A stretch of 64,000 nucleotides of DNA from Rhodococcus sp. CH91 (GCF_022554085.1 NZ_JAKFYR010000003.1:292074-356073); one strand, 5' to 3'. Counted from the stretch's first letter, positions 24,392-33,439 are shown. A program made the numbers and translations. The notes: generated by a model from the sequence alone, not told the origin.

Positions 24392-24955
24392 TCAGATCTT
24401 GCCGACGAGCTCCAGCGACGGAGCGAGGGTGTCGTCGCCCTCTTCCCACTTGGCGGGGCAGACCTCGCCCGGGTGCGACCGGACGTACTGCGCAGCCTTG
24501 ACCTTGCGGACGAGCTCGGCGGCGTTGCGGCCGATGCCCTCGGCGGTGACCTCGGTGAACTGGATGACGCCGTCCGGGTCGACCAGGAAGGTGCCGCGGT
24601 CGGCGAGGCCCTGGTCCTCGCGGAGCACCTCGAAGTCGGTGCTGATCTGGAGGGTCGGGTCACCGATCATCGCGTACTTGATCTTGCCGATGGTCTCCGA
24701 CGAGCCGTGCCACGCCTTGTGCGTGAAGTGCGTGTCGGTGGAGACGGAGAAGACCTCGACGCCGAGCTTCTGCAGCTCCTCGTAGTGGTCCGCGAGGTCG
24801 CCGAGCTCGGTCGGGCAGACGAACGTGAAGTCTGCGGGGTAGAAGAAGAAGATCGCCCACTTGTCCTTGATGTCCTCGTCGGACACGGTCACGAAGGCGC
24901 CGTCCTTGAAGGCCTCCGCCTTGAACGGCTTGATCTTCTTGTTGATCAGCGACAT
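24392..24955 (-). CDS. ahpC: Alkyl hydroperoxide reductase subunit C (2-Cys peroxiredoxin)
   Basis: Encodes 187 residues, the exact length of enterobacterial AhpC. Peroxidatic Cys47 lies in Phe-Val-Cys-Pro-Thr-Glu-Leu and resolving Cys166 in Glu-Val-Cys-Pro-Ala-Lys-Trp. The protein follows the E. coli sequence closely from Met-Ser-Leu-Ile-Asn to the final Val-Gly-Lys-Ile. That differs from M. tuberculosis AhpC, which has a different N-terminus and three cysteines and works with AhpD. The downstream ahpF fits this other type. ATG 24955 was taken over a start four codons upstream by homology. No oxyR gene adjoins. Confidence 0.96.
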   Translation of the reverse strand: MSLINKKIKPFKAEAFKDGAFVTVSDEDIKDKWAIFFFYPADFTFVCPTELGDLADHYEELQKLGVEVFSVSTDTHFTHKAWHGSSETIGKIKYAMIGDPTLQISTDFEVLREDQGLADRGTFLVDPDGVIQFTEVTAEGIGRNAAELVRKVKAAQYVRSHPGEVCPAKWEEGDDTLAPSLELVGKI

Positions 24956-25029
24956 GTAGAACCTCACTCGTCTCGATGGGGTTGGCCATCTCGACGTTAA
25001 CGCCGAACCATTAATCGTGCCAATCGATT

Positions 25030-25041
25030 ACTTCTAGAAGT
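25030..25041. promoter_or_regulatory. Palindrome in the ahpC promoter region
   Basis: ACTTCTAGAAGT is a perfect 12-base palindrome about 75 bases before the ahpC start, in an AT-rich patch and flanked by ATCGA and TCGAT. It could be a regulator site for the peroxide response. It does not match the full OxyR tetrad, and the 192-nt gap shows nothing else clear. Confidence 0.35.
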
Positions 25042-25147
25042 TCGATAAGAAAGGGCTATAACACACGATCCGGCCAGCTCGCCGCCTGTCGCAAAACTCC
25101 GGTGTGACCGAATACACACGATTGTGCTCGCAACCAGGGGTCGTCAC

Positions 25148-25390
25148 CTACTGCCGGTAGGACTCCACTTCGTCGACGGGGCGAGGTTGTGCCTCGTCCG
25201 GATCCTCACCGAACTCGGCCTTCGCCCGGCGCTGACGAAGCAGGTCCCAACACTGGTCCAGTCGTTCCTCGACGGTGCGCAAACGTTGCCGATCCTCGTC
25301 GCTCGGACCGTCCTCATCCGCCCGCGAGCGCAACGTCTTCTCCTCGTCCACCAGCTTCTCGATGTACTGGAAGAGATCGTCCTCGTACAT
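25148..25390 (-). CDS. DUF2630 family protein
   Basis: Encodes 80 residues, normal for DUF2630: an N-terminal helix with Glu-Lys-Leu-Val-Asp-Glu-Glu, a turn, and the conserved Arg-Leu-Asp-Gln-Cys-Trp-Asp-Leu-Leu-Arg-Gln-Arg-Arg followed by Asp-Pro-Asp-Glu-Ala. It is a small, charged helical-hairpin protein found across actinobacteria; its function is not known. ATG 25390 has AAGGGAAT in front. It is divergent from the DUF5709 gene at 25491. Confidence 0.85.
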   Translation of the reverse strand: MYEDDLFQYIEKLVDEEKTLRSRADEDGPSDEDRQRLRTVEERLDQCWDLLRQRRAKAEFGEDPDEAQPRPVDEVESYRQ

Positions 25391-25490
25391 GGAAATTCCC
25401 TTCGTCGGATGTCCCGAACGCATAGCCTGTTCCACTCCTGGTGAAACCGGGAGCGGTTTCCCTCGTCGGACGGTCGGGTAATTCTGCGAC

Positions 25491-25913
25491 ATGAGCATCG
25501 AAGACGGTCCCGGCGACACCCTCAGCCCCAGCGAAGGCCTCGATTCGGACGAAGTACGCAACGACGACGGCGACGAGGTCGTCGATCCGCCCGAGGGCTG
25601 GAGTGAAGCCGACAAGTTCGGCACGACCCCACGAGAAGAGAAGGAAGGCGAATCGCTGGATCAGCGCCTCGCCGAGGAGGAACCCGACGTCGAACCCGTC
25701 GACCCTCTCGACAAACCCGTTGCCGTCACCCCGGAGGACGAACTCACCGAGGACGTGGACGAGGTGATCGACGACGCCACGACCGGTGCCCCCGAGGACA
25801 CCAAACTGGCGGACGTGGTGGACGGCGTGATCGTGGAGGATTCGCGCATCGATCGCGGCCAGATCGACGGCACCCCGGAGGACGGCGAGTCGATCTTCCC
25901 GATCGTGGAATAA
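25491..25913 (+). CDS. Acidic DUF5709 family protein
   Basis: Encodes 140 very acidic residues. The N-terminal half shows the DUF5709 pattern Gly-Asp-Thr-Leu ... Pro-Pro-Glu-Gly-Trp ... Lys-Phe-Gly-Thr-Thr ... Glu-Gly-Glu-Ser-Leu-Asp-Gln-Arg-Leu-Ala-Glu-Glu, while the rest is low-complexity Asp/Glu/Val with little predicted structure. No signal peptide or membrane helix. Such proteins are common in actinobacteria and often lie near stress genes, but no role is established. Confidence 0.8.
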   Translation: MSIEDGPGDTLSPSEGLDSDEVRNDDGDEVVDPPEGWSEADKFGTTPREEKEGESLDQRLAEEEPDVEPVDPLDKPVAVTPEDELTEDVDEVIDDATTGAPEDTKLADVVDGVIVEDSRIDRGQIDGTPEDGESIFPIVE

Positions 25914-25921
25914 CCTCCGGC

Positions 25922-26425
25922 CTACAACACCTTCGATCCGTACATCTCACCGAGCGGGTCGGCGATCAGTTCGAGCCGGGCGCCGTCGGGGTCGCGGAAG
26001 TACAGCGATACCTCGCTGTGCTCGACGAGTTCGACCCCGGCGGCGACGAGCTTGCCCCGAAGGCGTTCCCAGATGCCGGGAGCCACACTGATGGCGATGT
26101 GGTGCAACCCGCCGAGAACCTCTCGATACGGGCCGAGGTCGAGGCCCGGAAAATCGAAGAAGGCCAGCAGGTTGCCGTTGCCGATATCGAAGAAGAAGTG
26201 CGATGACCCGGGATAGTCGCGGTTCTCGATCAGTTCCGTCAGCGGGAACTCGAGAAGATCCTGATAGAAGCGCACGGTTCGCTCGACGTCACTGCTGATC
26301 AGCGCGGTGTGGTGCAGCCCGCGCGCCGACGAGCGCGGACGTGACCCGGCCGGCTTCAGGTGGGCCTCGCGGATGGGCTCGCGCCTGCGCTCGACCTCGC
26401 GGCGACGCTGCTCGTCCGACGTCAT
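25922..26425 (-). CDS. VOC-family metalloprotein (glyoxalase fold)
   Basis: Encodes 167 residues. After an Arg-rich N-terminal extension of about 35 residues, two beta-alpha-beta-beta-beta modules follow: Leu-His-His-Thr-Ala-Leu-Ile with a likely metal His in the first, Leu-His-His-Ile-Ala-Ile-Ser in the second, and a Glu in Ala-Arg-Leu-Glu-Leu-Ile near the end. The layout His/His/Glu fits glyoxalase, dioxygenase or resistance subfamilies, so the reaction is undetermined. The promoter carries two MarR-type sites. ATG 26425 was chosen because it lies just downstream of those sites. Confidence 0.82.
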   Translation of the reverse strand: MTSDEQRRREVERRREPIREAHLKPAGSRPRSSARGLHHTALISSDVERTVRFYQDLLEFPLTELIENRDYPGSSHFFFDIGNGNLLAFFDFPGLDLGPYREVLGGLHHIAISVAPGIWERLRGKLVAAGVELVEHSEVSLYFRDPDGARLELIADPLGEMYGSKVL

Positions 26426-26439
26426 CGACACTCCCAAAA

Positions 26440-26491
26440 TAGTTGCATTATCAACTAGATTGAGAGTACGCCCTGTCGTTGCAATGTCAAT
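26440..26491. promoter_or_regulatory. Tandem MarR-like operator sites
   Basis: TAGTTG-CATTAT-CAACTA at 26440-26457 is a perfect 6-bp inverted repeat. A second related site, GTTGCAATGTCAAT at 26478-26491, repeats the core 36 bases further on. Read on the minus strand both give GTTGA/ATTGA plus TGCAAC, the common MarR core. They overlap the VOC gene promoter; no MarR gene is in the window. Confidence 0.6.
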
Positions 26492-26660
26492 CAGTCCGCT
26501 CCGTGCCGGCAACCATCCCGTGACCCGCCGGGTAACGAAACCGGCACGACGAGCCCGGCCTGATCACGGCTTCTTCACGACCATCCGATTCGCCCGGTCC
26601 TGCTGTCACATGCCCTCCACCATCGAGGCGTCGGGGCCACCGGTTTCGGAAGGACGTCCC

Positions 26661-27104
26661 ATGAGCCACCGGAGAAGACCGTCCGCTCGGAGAACACTGC
26701 GCACGGTGACGGCAGCGCTTGCCCCGCTCGCCCTCGCCGCTGCCCTCGCACCCACCGCCCAGGCTGCCGATACCGGCACGCGGGGACTGTGGACCCTCAG
26801 CACGCGCGGGGACACCGTGGTGCTGAAATTCGTCTACACCGCTCCACCCGAGGACGAGGACGCCCCCTACCGCTGCGTCGCAGTCCTCGATACCGGCCGT
26901 TCGGTCACCGCCGGGATCGGCGGCACGAACTACCGGACAGTCGAGCTGGTCGAGAGCTCCGGCGGCCACCGGGTGGCAACCGCCAGGTGCGAGGACAACG
27001 ACGGGGAGTTGCGGTCGGTGGGCTCGATCGACTTCCGCCTGCCCGGCCCACCGACCCTGCACTACGTCGCCACCCGGCACTTCTGGTTCGACGACGACGA
27101 CTGA
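26661..27104 (+). CDS. Small secreted protein
   Basis: Encodes 147 residues. A twin-Arg-containing, Arg-rich N-region and hydrophobic core give a signal peptide with cleavage after Ala-Gln-Ala at about 33-35. It lacks a proper Tat motif, so Sec export is more likely. The mature protein of about 110 residues is beta-rich with one probable disulfide (Cys72, Cys110) and an acidic Asp-rich end. It resembles subtilisin-inhibitor-sized secreted domains in length and cysteine content, but I see no diagnostic motif. ATG 26661 follows GGAAGGAC. Confidence 0.72.
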   Translation: MSHRRRPSARRTLRTVTAALAPLALAAALAPTAQAADTGTRGLWTLSTRGDTVVLKFVYTAPPEDEDAPYRCVAVLDTGRSVTAGIGGTNYRTVELVESSGGHRVATARCEDNDGELRSVGSIDFRLPGPPTLHYVATRHFWFDDDD

Positions 27105-27107
27105 CCG

Positions 27108-27944
27108 TCACATCTTGGCGTCGCGCGCCATCACGAAGCTGAAGAGGCCGTAGACGGCGATACCGAGGCCCATCAGCAGGAGCAGCACCACACCGAACGG
27201 CTGCGATCCCAGTGTCTTCAGCGCTCCGTCGAGTCCTGCGGCCTTCTGCGGGTCGGCCTGGAAGACCGCGACGATGACGAGTACACCGATGAGACCGATC
27301 GCGATTCCCTTCGCGACGTACCCGATCATGCCGAGGCGCTTCACGAAGGTACCGGGGTGACTCTTCAGGTCGTCGACGAAGTTCTTCGACGCGCCCTTGT
27401 AGACGTGATAGGCACCCACACCGAGGATGACGAGGCCCGCGACGACGAGGACGAACTTCCCGGCACCGGACTCGAGCAGCTTCGCCGTGAGTCCGGCGTT
27501 CTGCTCCCCACTCGACTTGCCGCTGCCTCGGGCGAATCCGAAAGCGGTGTAGGCGAACGCGAGGTAGACCACCCCGACACAGAACGCCTTGAACCGGTTG
27601 AACATCCGATCCTTCGTGTCGGCATCGGACCGCTGCGGTTCCGAGGCCTTACCGAAGGCCGCCTCGGCGAACCGCCACAGTCCCATCATCACGAACACGA
27701 CGACGGCGATCCACAGCGCGATCTTCCCACCGGGTTGCTCCCCCAGTTCCGCCATCGCGCCGGACTGCGACGCCTCCTGATCGTTGCGGCCGAACGCGAC
27801 GAGGACCGCGAGGTAGCCGATGAGCAGATGGACGATGCCACTGCCGATGTATCCGGCACGAGCGAACTTCTCGAACACACCGTTCTGCGCAAGGCGCTCG
27901 GCGGAGCTCGACGCGCTTCGCGACGCCGGTACCTGACTGTTCAC
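27108..27944 (-). CDS. DUF1206 integral membrane protein
   Basis: Encodes 278 residues with six membrane helices arranged as three similar two-helix repeats, each starting with a phrase like Phe-Ala-Arg-Ala-Gly-Tyr-Ile-Gly, Arg-Phe-Lys-Ala-Phe-Cys-Val-Gly and Arg-Leu-Gly-Met-Ile-Gly-Tyr-Val-Ala-Lys-Gly. This is the DUF1206 family of uncharacterised actinobacterial membrane proteins. GTG 27944 is preceded by GAGGAGACGAGG. It is divergent from putA, with a 128-nt intergenic space, and convergent with the secreted-protein gene. Confidence 0.88.
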   Translation of the reverse strand: MNSQVPASRSASSSAERLAQNGVFEKFARAGYIGSGIVHLLIGYLAVLVAFGRNDQEASQSGAMAELGEQPGGKIALWIAVVVFVMMGLWRFAEAAFGKASEPQRSDADTKDRMFNRFKAFCVGVVYLAFAYTAFGFARGSGKSSGEQNAGLTAKLLESGAGKFVLVVAGLVILGVGAYHVYKGASKNFVDDLKSHPGTFVKRLGMIGYVAKGIAIGLIGVLVIVAVFQADPQKAAGLDGALKTLGSQPFGVVLLLLMGLGIAVYGLFSFVMARDAKM

Positions 27945-28072
27945 CCTCGTCTCCTCTTTGTCCTGGATTGCCCCCTTCGCCCTGTATTCCCGAGACGGCG
28001 GACTGCAAACGCGAATCGGCTCCGCTGGGTAGATTGGCCTCAGGCCCGAACGCCGTCGAGCGGAGGTGCGTC

Positions 28073-31000
28073 GTGCAGATCGTCGAGGACGCCGTCGCAC
28101 TGGCCCGCCGATGGGTCGACGAGTCCTCGGGCATCGCACCCGACCGCGCCGCCCGGCATCTCGCCGAGCTCCTGAAGGACCCTCACGGCCTCGACTTCAC
28201 CGTCCGATTCGTCGACGAGGTGATCCGTCCCGAGGACCCGGCCGCGGCCGCACGCGCCCTGGCCGAATTGTCCCGCGACATACCGGATTTCCTTCCCGTT
28301 CATCTCCGGGCCGCCGTGGGGGCGGGCGGCATGCTCGGACCCCGGTTCCCGCACCTCGTCGTCCCCGCCGCGCGCCGGGCGCTCCGCGCGATGGTCGGCC
28401 ACCTGGTCGTCGACACGGACGACGATGCGCTCGGCCGCGCGATCGGTCGCCTACGACGCCCCGGCATCCGGTTGAACCTCAACCTGCTGGGCGAGGCCGT
28501 ACTCGGTGACGTCGAGGCCAACCGCCGCTTCGAGGGAACCCTCGCGCTGCTCGCCCGTGAGGACGTCGACTACGTATCCCTCAAGGTCTCGGCGGCGGTC
28601 GCACCGCACTCCCCCTGGGCGTTCGATGAGACCGTCACCGACATCGTCGACCGCCTTCTCCCCCTCTACCGGCGTGCTGCCGCGTCACCGGTGCCGAAGT
28701 TCGTCAACCTCGACATGGAGGAGTACCACGACCTGGCCGTGACCGTCGCGACGTTCACGGCCCTGCTGGACCGTCCCGAATTCCTGCATCTCGAGGCCGG
28801 GATCGTGTTGCAGGCCTATCTCCCCGACGCCGCGGCCACGATGATGCACCTGCAGCAGTGGGCTGCGGCGCGACGCGCGCGGGGCGGAGCGGCGATCAAG
28901 GTGCGCGTGGTCAAGGGCGCGAACCTGCCGATGGAACGGGTCGACGCGTCACTGCACGACTGGCCGCTCGCGACCTGGCACACCAAACAGGAGACCGATA
29001 CGAACTTCAAACGCCTGCTGCACTGGGCGTTCACTCCCGAGCGCATCGAGAACGTGCGGATCGGCGTAGCCGGCCACAACCTCTTCGACATCGCCTACGC
29101 CTGGCTGCTCGCAGGTCGCCGGGAGGTGCGCCACGGGATCGACATCGAGATGCTCCTCGGCATGGCACAGGGTCAGGCCGAGGTGGTGCGCCGGCATGTG
29201 GGCGGTCTGCTGCTCTACACACCGGTGGTCCGCCCCGACGAGTTCGACGTCGCCATCTCGTATCTGGTGCGCAGACTCGACGAGGGTGCGGGGCAGGACA
29301 ATTTCATGTCCGCGGTGTTCGACCTCGCGGACGATCCCGCCCTGTTCGCGCGGGAGGAGCAACGGTTCCGCGCGTCGGTGGCCGCCCTCGACGAGACAGT
29401 CCCCTCACCCCACCGCACCCAGAACCGGCTGGAACCACCCCCGTCGACAGCATCGGCACCACCACCTTTCACCAACACCCCCGACACCGACCCCTCGCTG
29501 CCGCAGAACCGTGCATGGGGACGCCGGATCCTCGAGCGGGTGCCGTCGTCCAAATTGGGCGTCGACACCGTCCGGGCTCACAGCCTGGGGTCCGAGGACC
29601 GACTCGAACGTGTGCTGACCGCCGCGACCGCCGCGGGGCGTTCCTGGGGCGCCCGTAGTGGTGCCGAACGGGCGCGGATCCTCGAGAGGGTGGCCGACGT
29701 GCTGGAAGCGCGGCGCGCCGATCTGGTGGAGGTGATGGCAGCGGAAGGCGGCAAGACCCTCGACCAGTCCGATCCGGAGGTCTCCGAGGCGATCGACTTC
29801 GCACGGTACTACGCGGAACGGGCACGCGAACTCGACACGATCGACGGTGCGCGGTTCGTGCCGTCGACCCTGACCCTCGTGACGCCGCCCTGGAACTTCC
29901 CGGTGGCGATTCCGGCCGGATCGACACTCGGAGCGCTGGCGTCGGGCTCCGCGGTGATCCTCAAACCCGCCGGACTCACCGCCCGCTGCGGGTCGGTGCT
30001 CGCGGAGGCGATGTGGGATGCCGGGGTGCCGCGCGAGGTACTGCACCTCGTCCACCTCGACGAGCGCTCACTGGGTACGGCGCTCGTCGCCGACGAGCGT
30101 GTCGACCGTGTCGTGCTCACCGGCGCCTACGAGACGGCCGAGACGTTCCGTTCGCTCCGCCCCGGCATGCGGCTGCTCGCCGAGACCAGCGGCAAGAACG
30201 CGATCGTGGTGACGCCGAGCGCCGATCCGGACCTGGCGGTGCGCGACGTCGTCGCGTCGGCGTTCGGGCATGCGGGACAGAAGTGCTCGGCGGCCTCACT
30301 CGTGATCCTCGTCGGCTCGGTGGCGACCTCCCGGCGTTTCCGTGATCAGCTGGTCGACGCGGTGCGTTCCCTGCCGGTCGGTCCCGCGCACGACCCTCGA
30401 ACCCGCATGGGGCCGTTGATCGAACCCGCACAGGGCAAACTGCTCGATGCGCTCACGACCGTCGAGGAAGGCGAGTCGTGGCTCGTCGAACCACACCGGC
30501 TCGACTCCGAGGGCCGGCTGTGGAGTCCCGGCGTCCGCACGGGTGTGCGCCGCGGATCGCGCACCCATCTCGTCGAATTCTTCGGTCCGGTGCTGGGGAT
30601 GATGACCGCGCGTGATCTCGACGAAGCGATCGCGATTCAGAACGAGGTGGAGTACGGACTCACGGCGGGACTGCACTCGCTGGACTCCGAGGAGATCGCC
30701 CGCTGGCTCGATCGGGTGGAGGCCGGAAATCTGTACGTGAACCGCGGGATCACCGGTGCCGTCGTGCGGCGGCAGCCGTTCGGCGGATGGAAGAGGTCGT
30801 CGGTGGGAGCCGGGTTCAAAGCGGGGGGACCGAATTATCTCTTCGGCTTCGGATCCTGGGAGGGCGGCGTCGCCGACGAGGCAGCTCTGGACCGGGCACT
30901 CGCGAGCGACGAGCAGGCATGGCGTTCGGAGTTCGGCGTCGCGAAAGATGTCACCGGGCTTTCCGCGGAACGAAATCTCTTCCGGTACCGCCCCGTTCCC

Positions 31001-31393
31001 ACACATGTCCGACTCGGCGAGAACGGGCGCCCCGTCGATCTCGTGCGCGTGCTCGCCGCCGCGGCGCGCGCCGACGCGCCGGTGGAGATATCCTCGGCTC
31101 ACGCAGCTGATCTCGTAATATGCTCTACTACAGCATGTTTCGACGGACGAGTATGTGTGGAAAGTGATGCGGAATGGGAGGAGCGGATCGTCGGCATCGA
31201 TGTCGTGCGAGCTCGCCTGATCGGAGCAGCACCTCCCGCCGAGTGGAACACCCGGTGCGAGACGACGGTGTTCGATCATCCGGTGACCGGATCCGGACGA
31301 ATCGAAATGCTCCCGTTCCTGGCCGAGCAGTCCGTCGCGATCACCGCGCACCGCTTCGGCACGCCGAACCGGCTCACCGACGAGATCATCTGA
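28073..31393 (+). CDS. putA: Bifunctional proline dehydrogenase / P5C dehydrogenase
   Basis: Encodes 1106 residues. The N-terminal FAD domain oxidises proline to pyrroline-5-carboxylate, and the C-terminal NAD domain oxidises glutamate semialdehyde to glutamate. The proline dehydrogenase barrel spans about 60-430 with Tyr-Val-Ser-Leu-Lys-Val-Ser and Gly-His-Asn-Leu-Phe-Asp. A Pro/Thr-rich linker (about 445-475) leads to an aldehyde dehydrogenase with Pro-Trp-Asn-Phe-Pro, catalytic Glu704 and Cys738 (Gly-Gln-Lys-Cys-Ser). There is no DNA-binding N-terminal domain, so it does not act as its own repressor as in E. coli. GTG 28073 follows AGCGGAGG. M. tuberculosis uses two separate enzymes instead. 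Confidence 0.95.
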   Translation: MQIVEDAVALARRWVDESSGIAPDRAARHLAELLKDPHGLDFTVRFVDEVIRPEDPAAAARALAELSRDIPDFLPVHLRAAVGAGGMLGPRFPHLVVPAARRALRAMVGHLVVDTDDDALGRAIGRLRRPGIRLNLNLLGEAVLGDVEANRRFEGTLALLAREDVDYVSLKVSAAVAPHSPWAFDETVTDIVDRLLPLYRRAAASPVPKFVNLDMEEYHDLAVTVATFTALLDRPEFLHLEAGIVLQAYLPDAAATMMHLQQWAAARRARGGAAIKVRVVKGANLPMERVDASLHDWPLATWHTKQETDTNFKRLLHWAFTPERIENVRIGVAGHNLFDIAYAWLLAGRREVRHGIDIEMLLGMAQGQAEVVRRHVGGLLLYTPVVRPDEFDVAISYLVRRLDEGAGQDNFMSAVFDLADDPALFAREEQRFRASVAALDETVPSPHRTQNRLEPPPSTASAPPPFTNTPDTDPSLPQNRAWGRRILERVPSSKLGVDTVRAHSLGSEDRLERVLTAATAAGRSWGARSGAERARILERVADVLEARRADLVEVMAAEGGKTLDQSDPEVSEAIDFARYYAERARELDTIDGARFVPSTLTLVTPPWNFPVAIPAGSTLGALASGSAVILKPAGLTARCGSVLAEAMWDAGVPREVLHLVHLDERSLGTALVADERVDRVVLTGAYETAETFRSLRPGMRLLAETSGKNAIVVTPSADPDLAVRDVVASAFGHAGQKCSAASLVILVGSVATSRRFRDQLVDAVRSLPVGPAHDPRTRMGPLIEPAQGKLLDALTTVEEGESWLVEPHRLDSEGRLWSPGVRTGVRRGSRTHLVEFFGPVLGMMTARDLDEAIAIQNEVEYGLTAGLHSLDSEEIARWLDRVEAGNLYVNRGITGAVVRRQPFGGWKRSSVGAGFKAGGPNYLFGFGSWEGGVADEAALDRALASDEQAWRSEFGVAKDVTGLSAERNLFRYRPVPTHVRLGENGRPVDLVRVLAAAARADAPVEISSAHAADLVICSTTACFDGRVCVESDAEWEERIVGIDVVRARLIGAAPPAEWNTRCETTVFDHPVTGSGRIEMLPFLAEQSVAITAHRFGTPNRLTDEII

Positions 31394-31459
31394 AAACAAA
31401 CCCCGAATCGGTTCTGCCGAACCCCGGTGAACCCCGACACTGTGAGGTGGAATAGGACA

Positions 31460-31840
31460 ATGGATATCGCCACGACACCCCCGACCGAACGTCGCAAACT
31501 CGCACTCGCCGCACTGAAGGAACTCGGACCGCAACGCACCGAGAAGGCGGTCCTCAAGGTCCGCTGCCCCAAGGGCCACACCGTAGCGGCGGTGTACAAC
31601 ACCTCCGAGGGTCAGGTCGTGGTCTCCCGCAGCGGCCCCGGCGGCCGTGGCAACCGCGACCGCGAGGCCACCCCGCACAACGGCACGTCGCTCAATTCGG
31701 AATATGTGGACACCCTCGAAGCAACCCAGTTCGAGGACGACGCCATCCCGTCCGGATGCGCCTGCGGTCCCCGCTCACTGTCGCGGCAGAAGATGCAGGA
31801 CGCCGTCGCATCGCACGCGCACGTCGTCAATCTGACCTGA
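31460..31840 (+). CDS. Hypothetical protein with Cys pairs
   Basis: Encodes 126 residues that I do not recognise. After a helical N-terminus (Pro-Thr-Glu-Arg-Arg-Lys-Leu-Ala) comes Val-Arg-Cys-Pro-Lys-Gly-His-Thr-Val, then strands, and Ser-Gly-Cys-Ala-Cys-Gly-Pro-Arg. The Cys/His spacing suggests a small zinc-binding or ribbon fold. No signal peptide. ATG 31460 follows AGGA. It stands 66 nt behind putA, same strand, and ends 12 nt before the convergent SGNH hydrolase gene. Confidence 0.7.
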   Translation: MDIATTPPTERRKLALAALKELGPQRTEKAVLKVRCPKGHTVAAVYNTSEGQVVVSRSGPGGRGNRDREATPHNGTSLNSEYVDTLEATQFEDDAIPSGCACGPRSLSRQKMQDAVASHAHVVNLT

Positions 31841-31852
31841 TCCGCACGTCCC

Positions 31853-33439
31853 CTACAGACCCGGTCTCCACTGCACGCGGAGCACATCGAGTATCTCGTC
31901 GAGCCACCCGAGGATCGCCAGCGTCGAATCGATGTTCTGCGGTGGGCTGCGCACGAGCGTGTCGCGCCGGAGCAGCCGCTCGAAGTCCACGCTGACGCGA
32001 CCACTGCGCACCGTGCCGTTCGGACTGCGGAATTCGACGCCGGCACGCACCATCACGTCGATGATCTCCTGGGCCAGGATCCCGTAGGCGACCGTCGTCG
32101 GGTGCACGCCGTCGAGGGAGAACAGTCCCCCGCTCGCGCGACCCCCACGACCGTCGGCGGACAGGAATCGCGTGTCGGGGACCGGGTCGAGAGCGGACAG
32201 AGTAGGCGGAAGCGGATACGGCTCCCACCAGTCCGGTCGCGCTTCGGGGTCGTCGGCGTAACGGCGGGCGGCGAAGCGATCGAGGATGCCCGCGGTGTCG
32301 AGCAGGTACCAATCCAGCCCGGCGCGACGCGCGTCGGCCACGGCGCGTGTGATCGTCTCGTCGAACAGGTCGATCGCGGCATCGATCAGGCGCGCCTGGT
32401 CGCCGGTGAGGTGCTCGTCGCGGGTGGCGTCGAAACGGTCCTCGCTCACCCACGGCCGGGTGTAGTAGGGAAAGTACGGTGAGCCCTTCTTCGTGCCGAG
32501 TCCCCGGGCGATGGGTGCGATGGTGACGTGCGGGACGGTGCACAGCACGACGTGCCGGGCACCGATGGTGCGCAGCCGGGCGACGATCTCGGCGAACTCG
32601 GTGTCGAAGTGCTCGGGCCGCCAGATCGTGTAGGCGCGTGTGTGATCGAGTTCCCGGAAGTCCTCGCCGCTCCACACGACCCGCAGTTCGGTGACGGTCC
32701 GCAACGCATTGTTGGATCCGAGGAAGACGACGAGAGTCTCGATGCCGGATTCGGCGTCGTCACGCTCGTCGCCGAGTGCGGCCGCAGCGTCGAACAGGGT
32801 CTCGTCGCGGCGCCGCTCGTCGCCGTTCGGGTACACGTACAGCGCAGCGCGCTCCCCGTTGTTCTCCGCCAGCTGGCGCACGAGGTCGTCGCGCGGTGCG
32901 CCGATCCGCGCAGCACACTCCCGCGCCGTCTTCTGCAGCGCGTCGCGCAGATCCCAGCCGTAGCACGACAGGTTGTGAAGACGACCGACGAGCGGAGGCG
33001 TGGAGCCGGGTCCACGCTCCCAGTAATCCTCCACCTCGTCCATGAATCCGCGTGCGGTGAACAACGCCGCCGGCAGCTCCCACGGCCGCAGCTCGGATCC
33101 GTGCCGCTCTTCGATCCGGCGCAACAGCAGTTCGATGTTCAGCGGAAGCCCGCCCGGGCCGCCGTAGCGCGGATACCGGAAGTCCGCGCCCAGTTCGTGG
33201 GCGACGATCGCGGGAACGGAGAGGTCGGTGTTGTAGATCGCGCCGCTCTGGAAGCCCTGCAGGACGGAATCGCCGAGAGCGACCAGGCGGTGCGGGGGTG
33301 TGCCGCGGACGGCTCGGGAGACCTCGATGCCGAGGGTCGGATCGAACTGCGGAATCCGCGGCGGCGCGGCCGCGCGGGCCAGGACGGACTCGGGTGTGTC
33401 CTCGGGAACGGTCGGCACGGCGGTCTCCCCTGCCCCCAT
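31853..33439 (-). CDS. SGNH/GDSL-family hydrolase
   Basis: Encodes 528 residues, large for the family. Block I is Leu-Val-Ala-Leu-Gly-Asp-Ser-Val-Leu-Gln-Gly with nucleophile Ser58; a Gly in Tyr-Gly-Gly-Pro-Gly, the block III Phe-Leu-Gly-Ser-Asn-Asn, and block V Asp443-Gly-Val-His446 complete the set. It has no signal peptide, so it probably acts in the cytoplasm on an ester or acetyl group. Insertions between blocks explain the length. ATG 33439 was preferred because upstream in-frame sequence is Arg/Pro-rich and lies over a likely promoter. Divergent from the small gene at 33538. Confidence 0.87.
   Translation of the reverse strand: MGAGETAVPTVPEDTPESVLARAAAPPRIPQFDPTLGIEVSRAVRGTPPHRLVALGDSVLQGFQSGAIYNTDLSVPAIVAHELGADFRYPRYGGPGGLPLNIELLLRRIEERHGSELRPWELPAALFTARGFMDEVEDYWERGPGSTPPLVGRLHNLSCYGWDLRDALQKTARECAARIGAPRDDLVRQLAENNGERAALYVYPNGDERRRDETLFDAAAALGDERDDAESGIETLVVFLGSNNALRTVTELRVVWSGEDFRELDHTRAYTIWRPEHFDTEFAEIVARLRTIGARHVVLCTVPHVTIAPIARGLGTKKGSPYFPYYTRPWVSEDRFDATRDEHLTGDQARLIDAAIDLFDETITRAVADARRAGLDWYLLDTAGILDRFAARRYADDPEARPDWWEPYPLPPTLSALDPVPDTRFLSADGRGGRASGGLFSLDGVHPTTVAYGILAQEIIDVMVRAGVEFRSPNGTVRSGRVSVDFERLLRRDTLVRSPPQNIDSTLAILGWLDEILDVLRVQWRPGL

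Noticed and set aside
24956-25147. A complete OxyR site before ahpC
   Set aside because: Only a GATAAG...CTAT fragment and an unrelated palindrome are present; the four spaced elements of an OxyR site are not.
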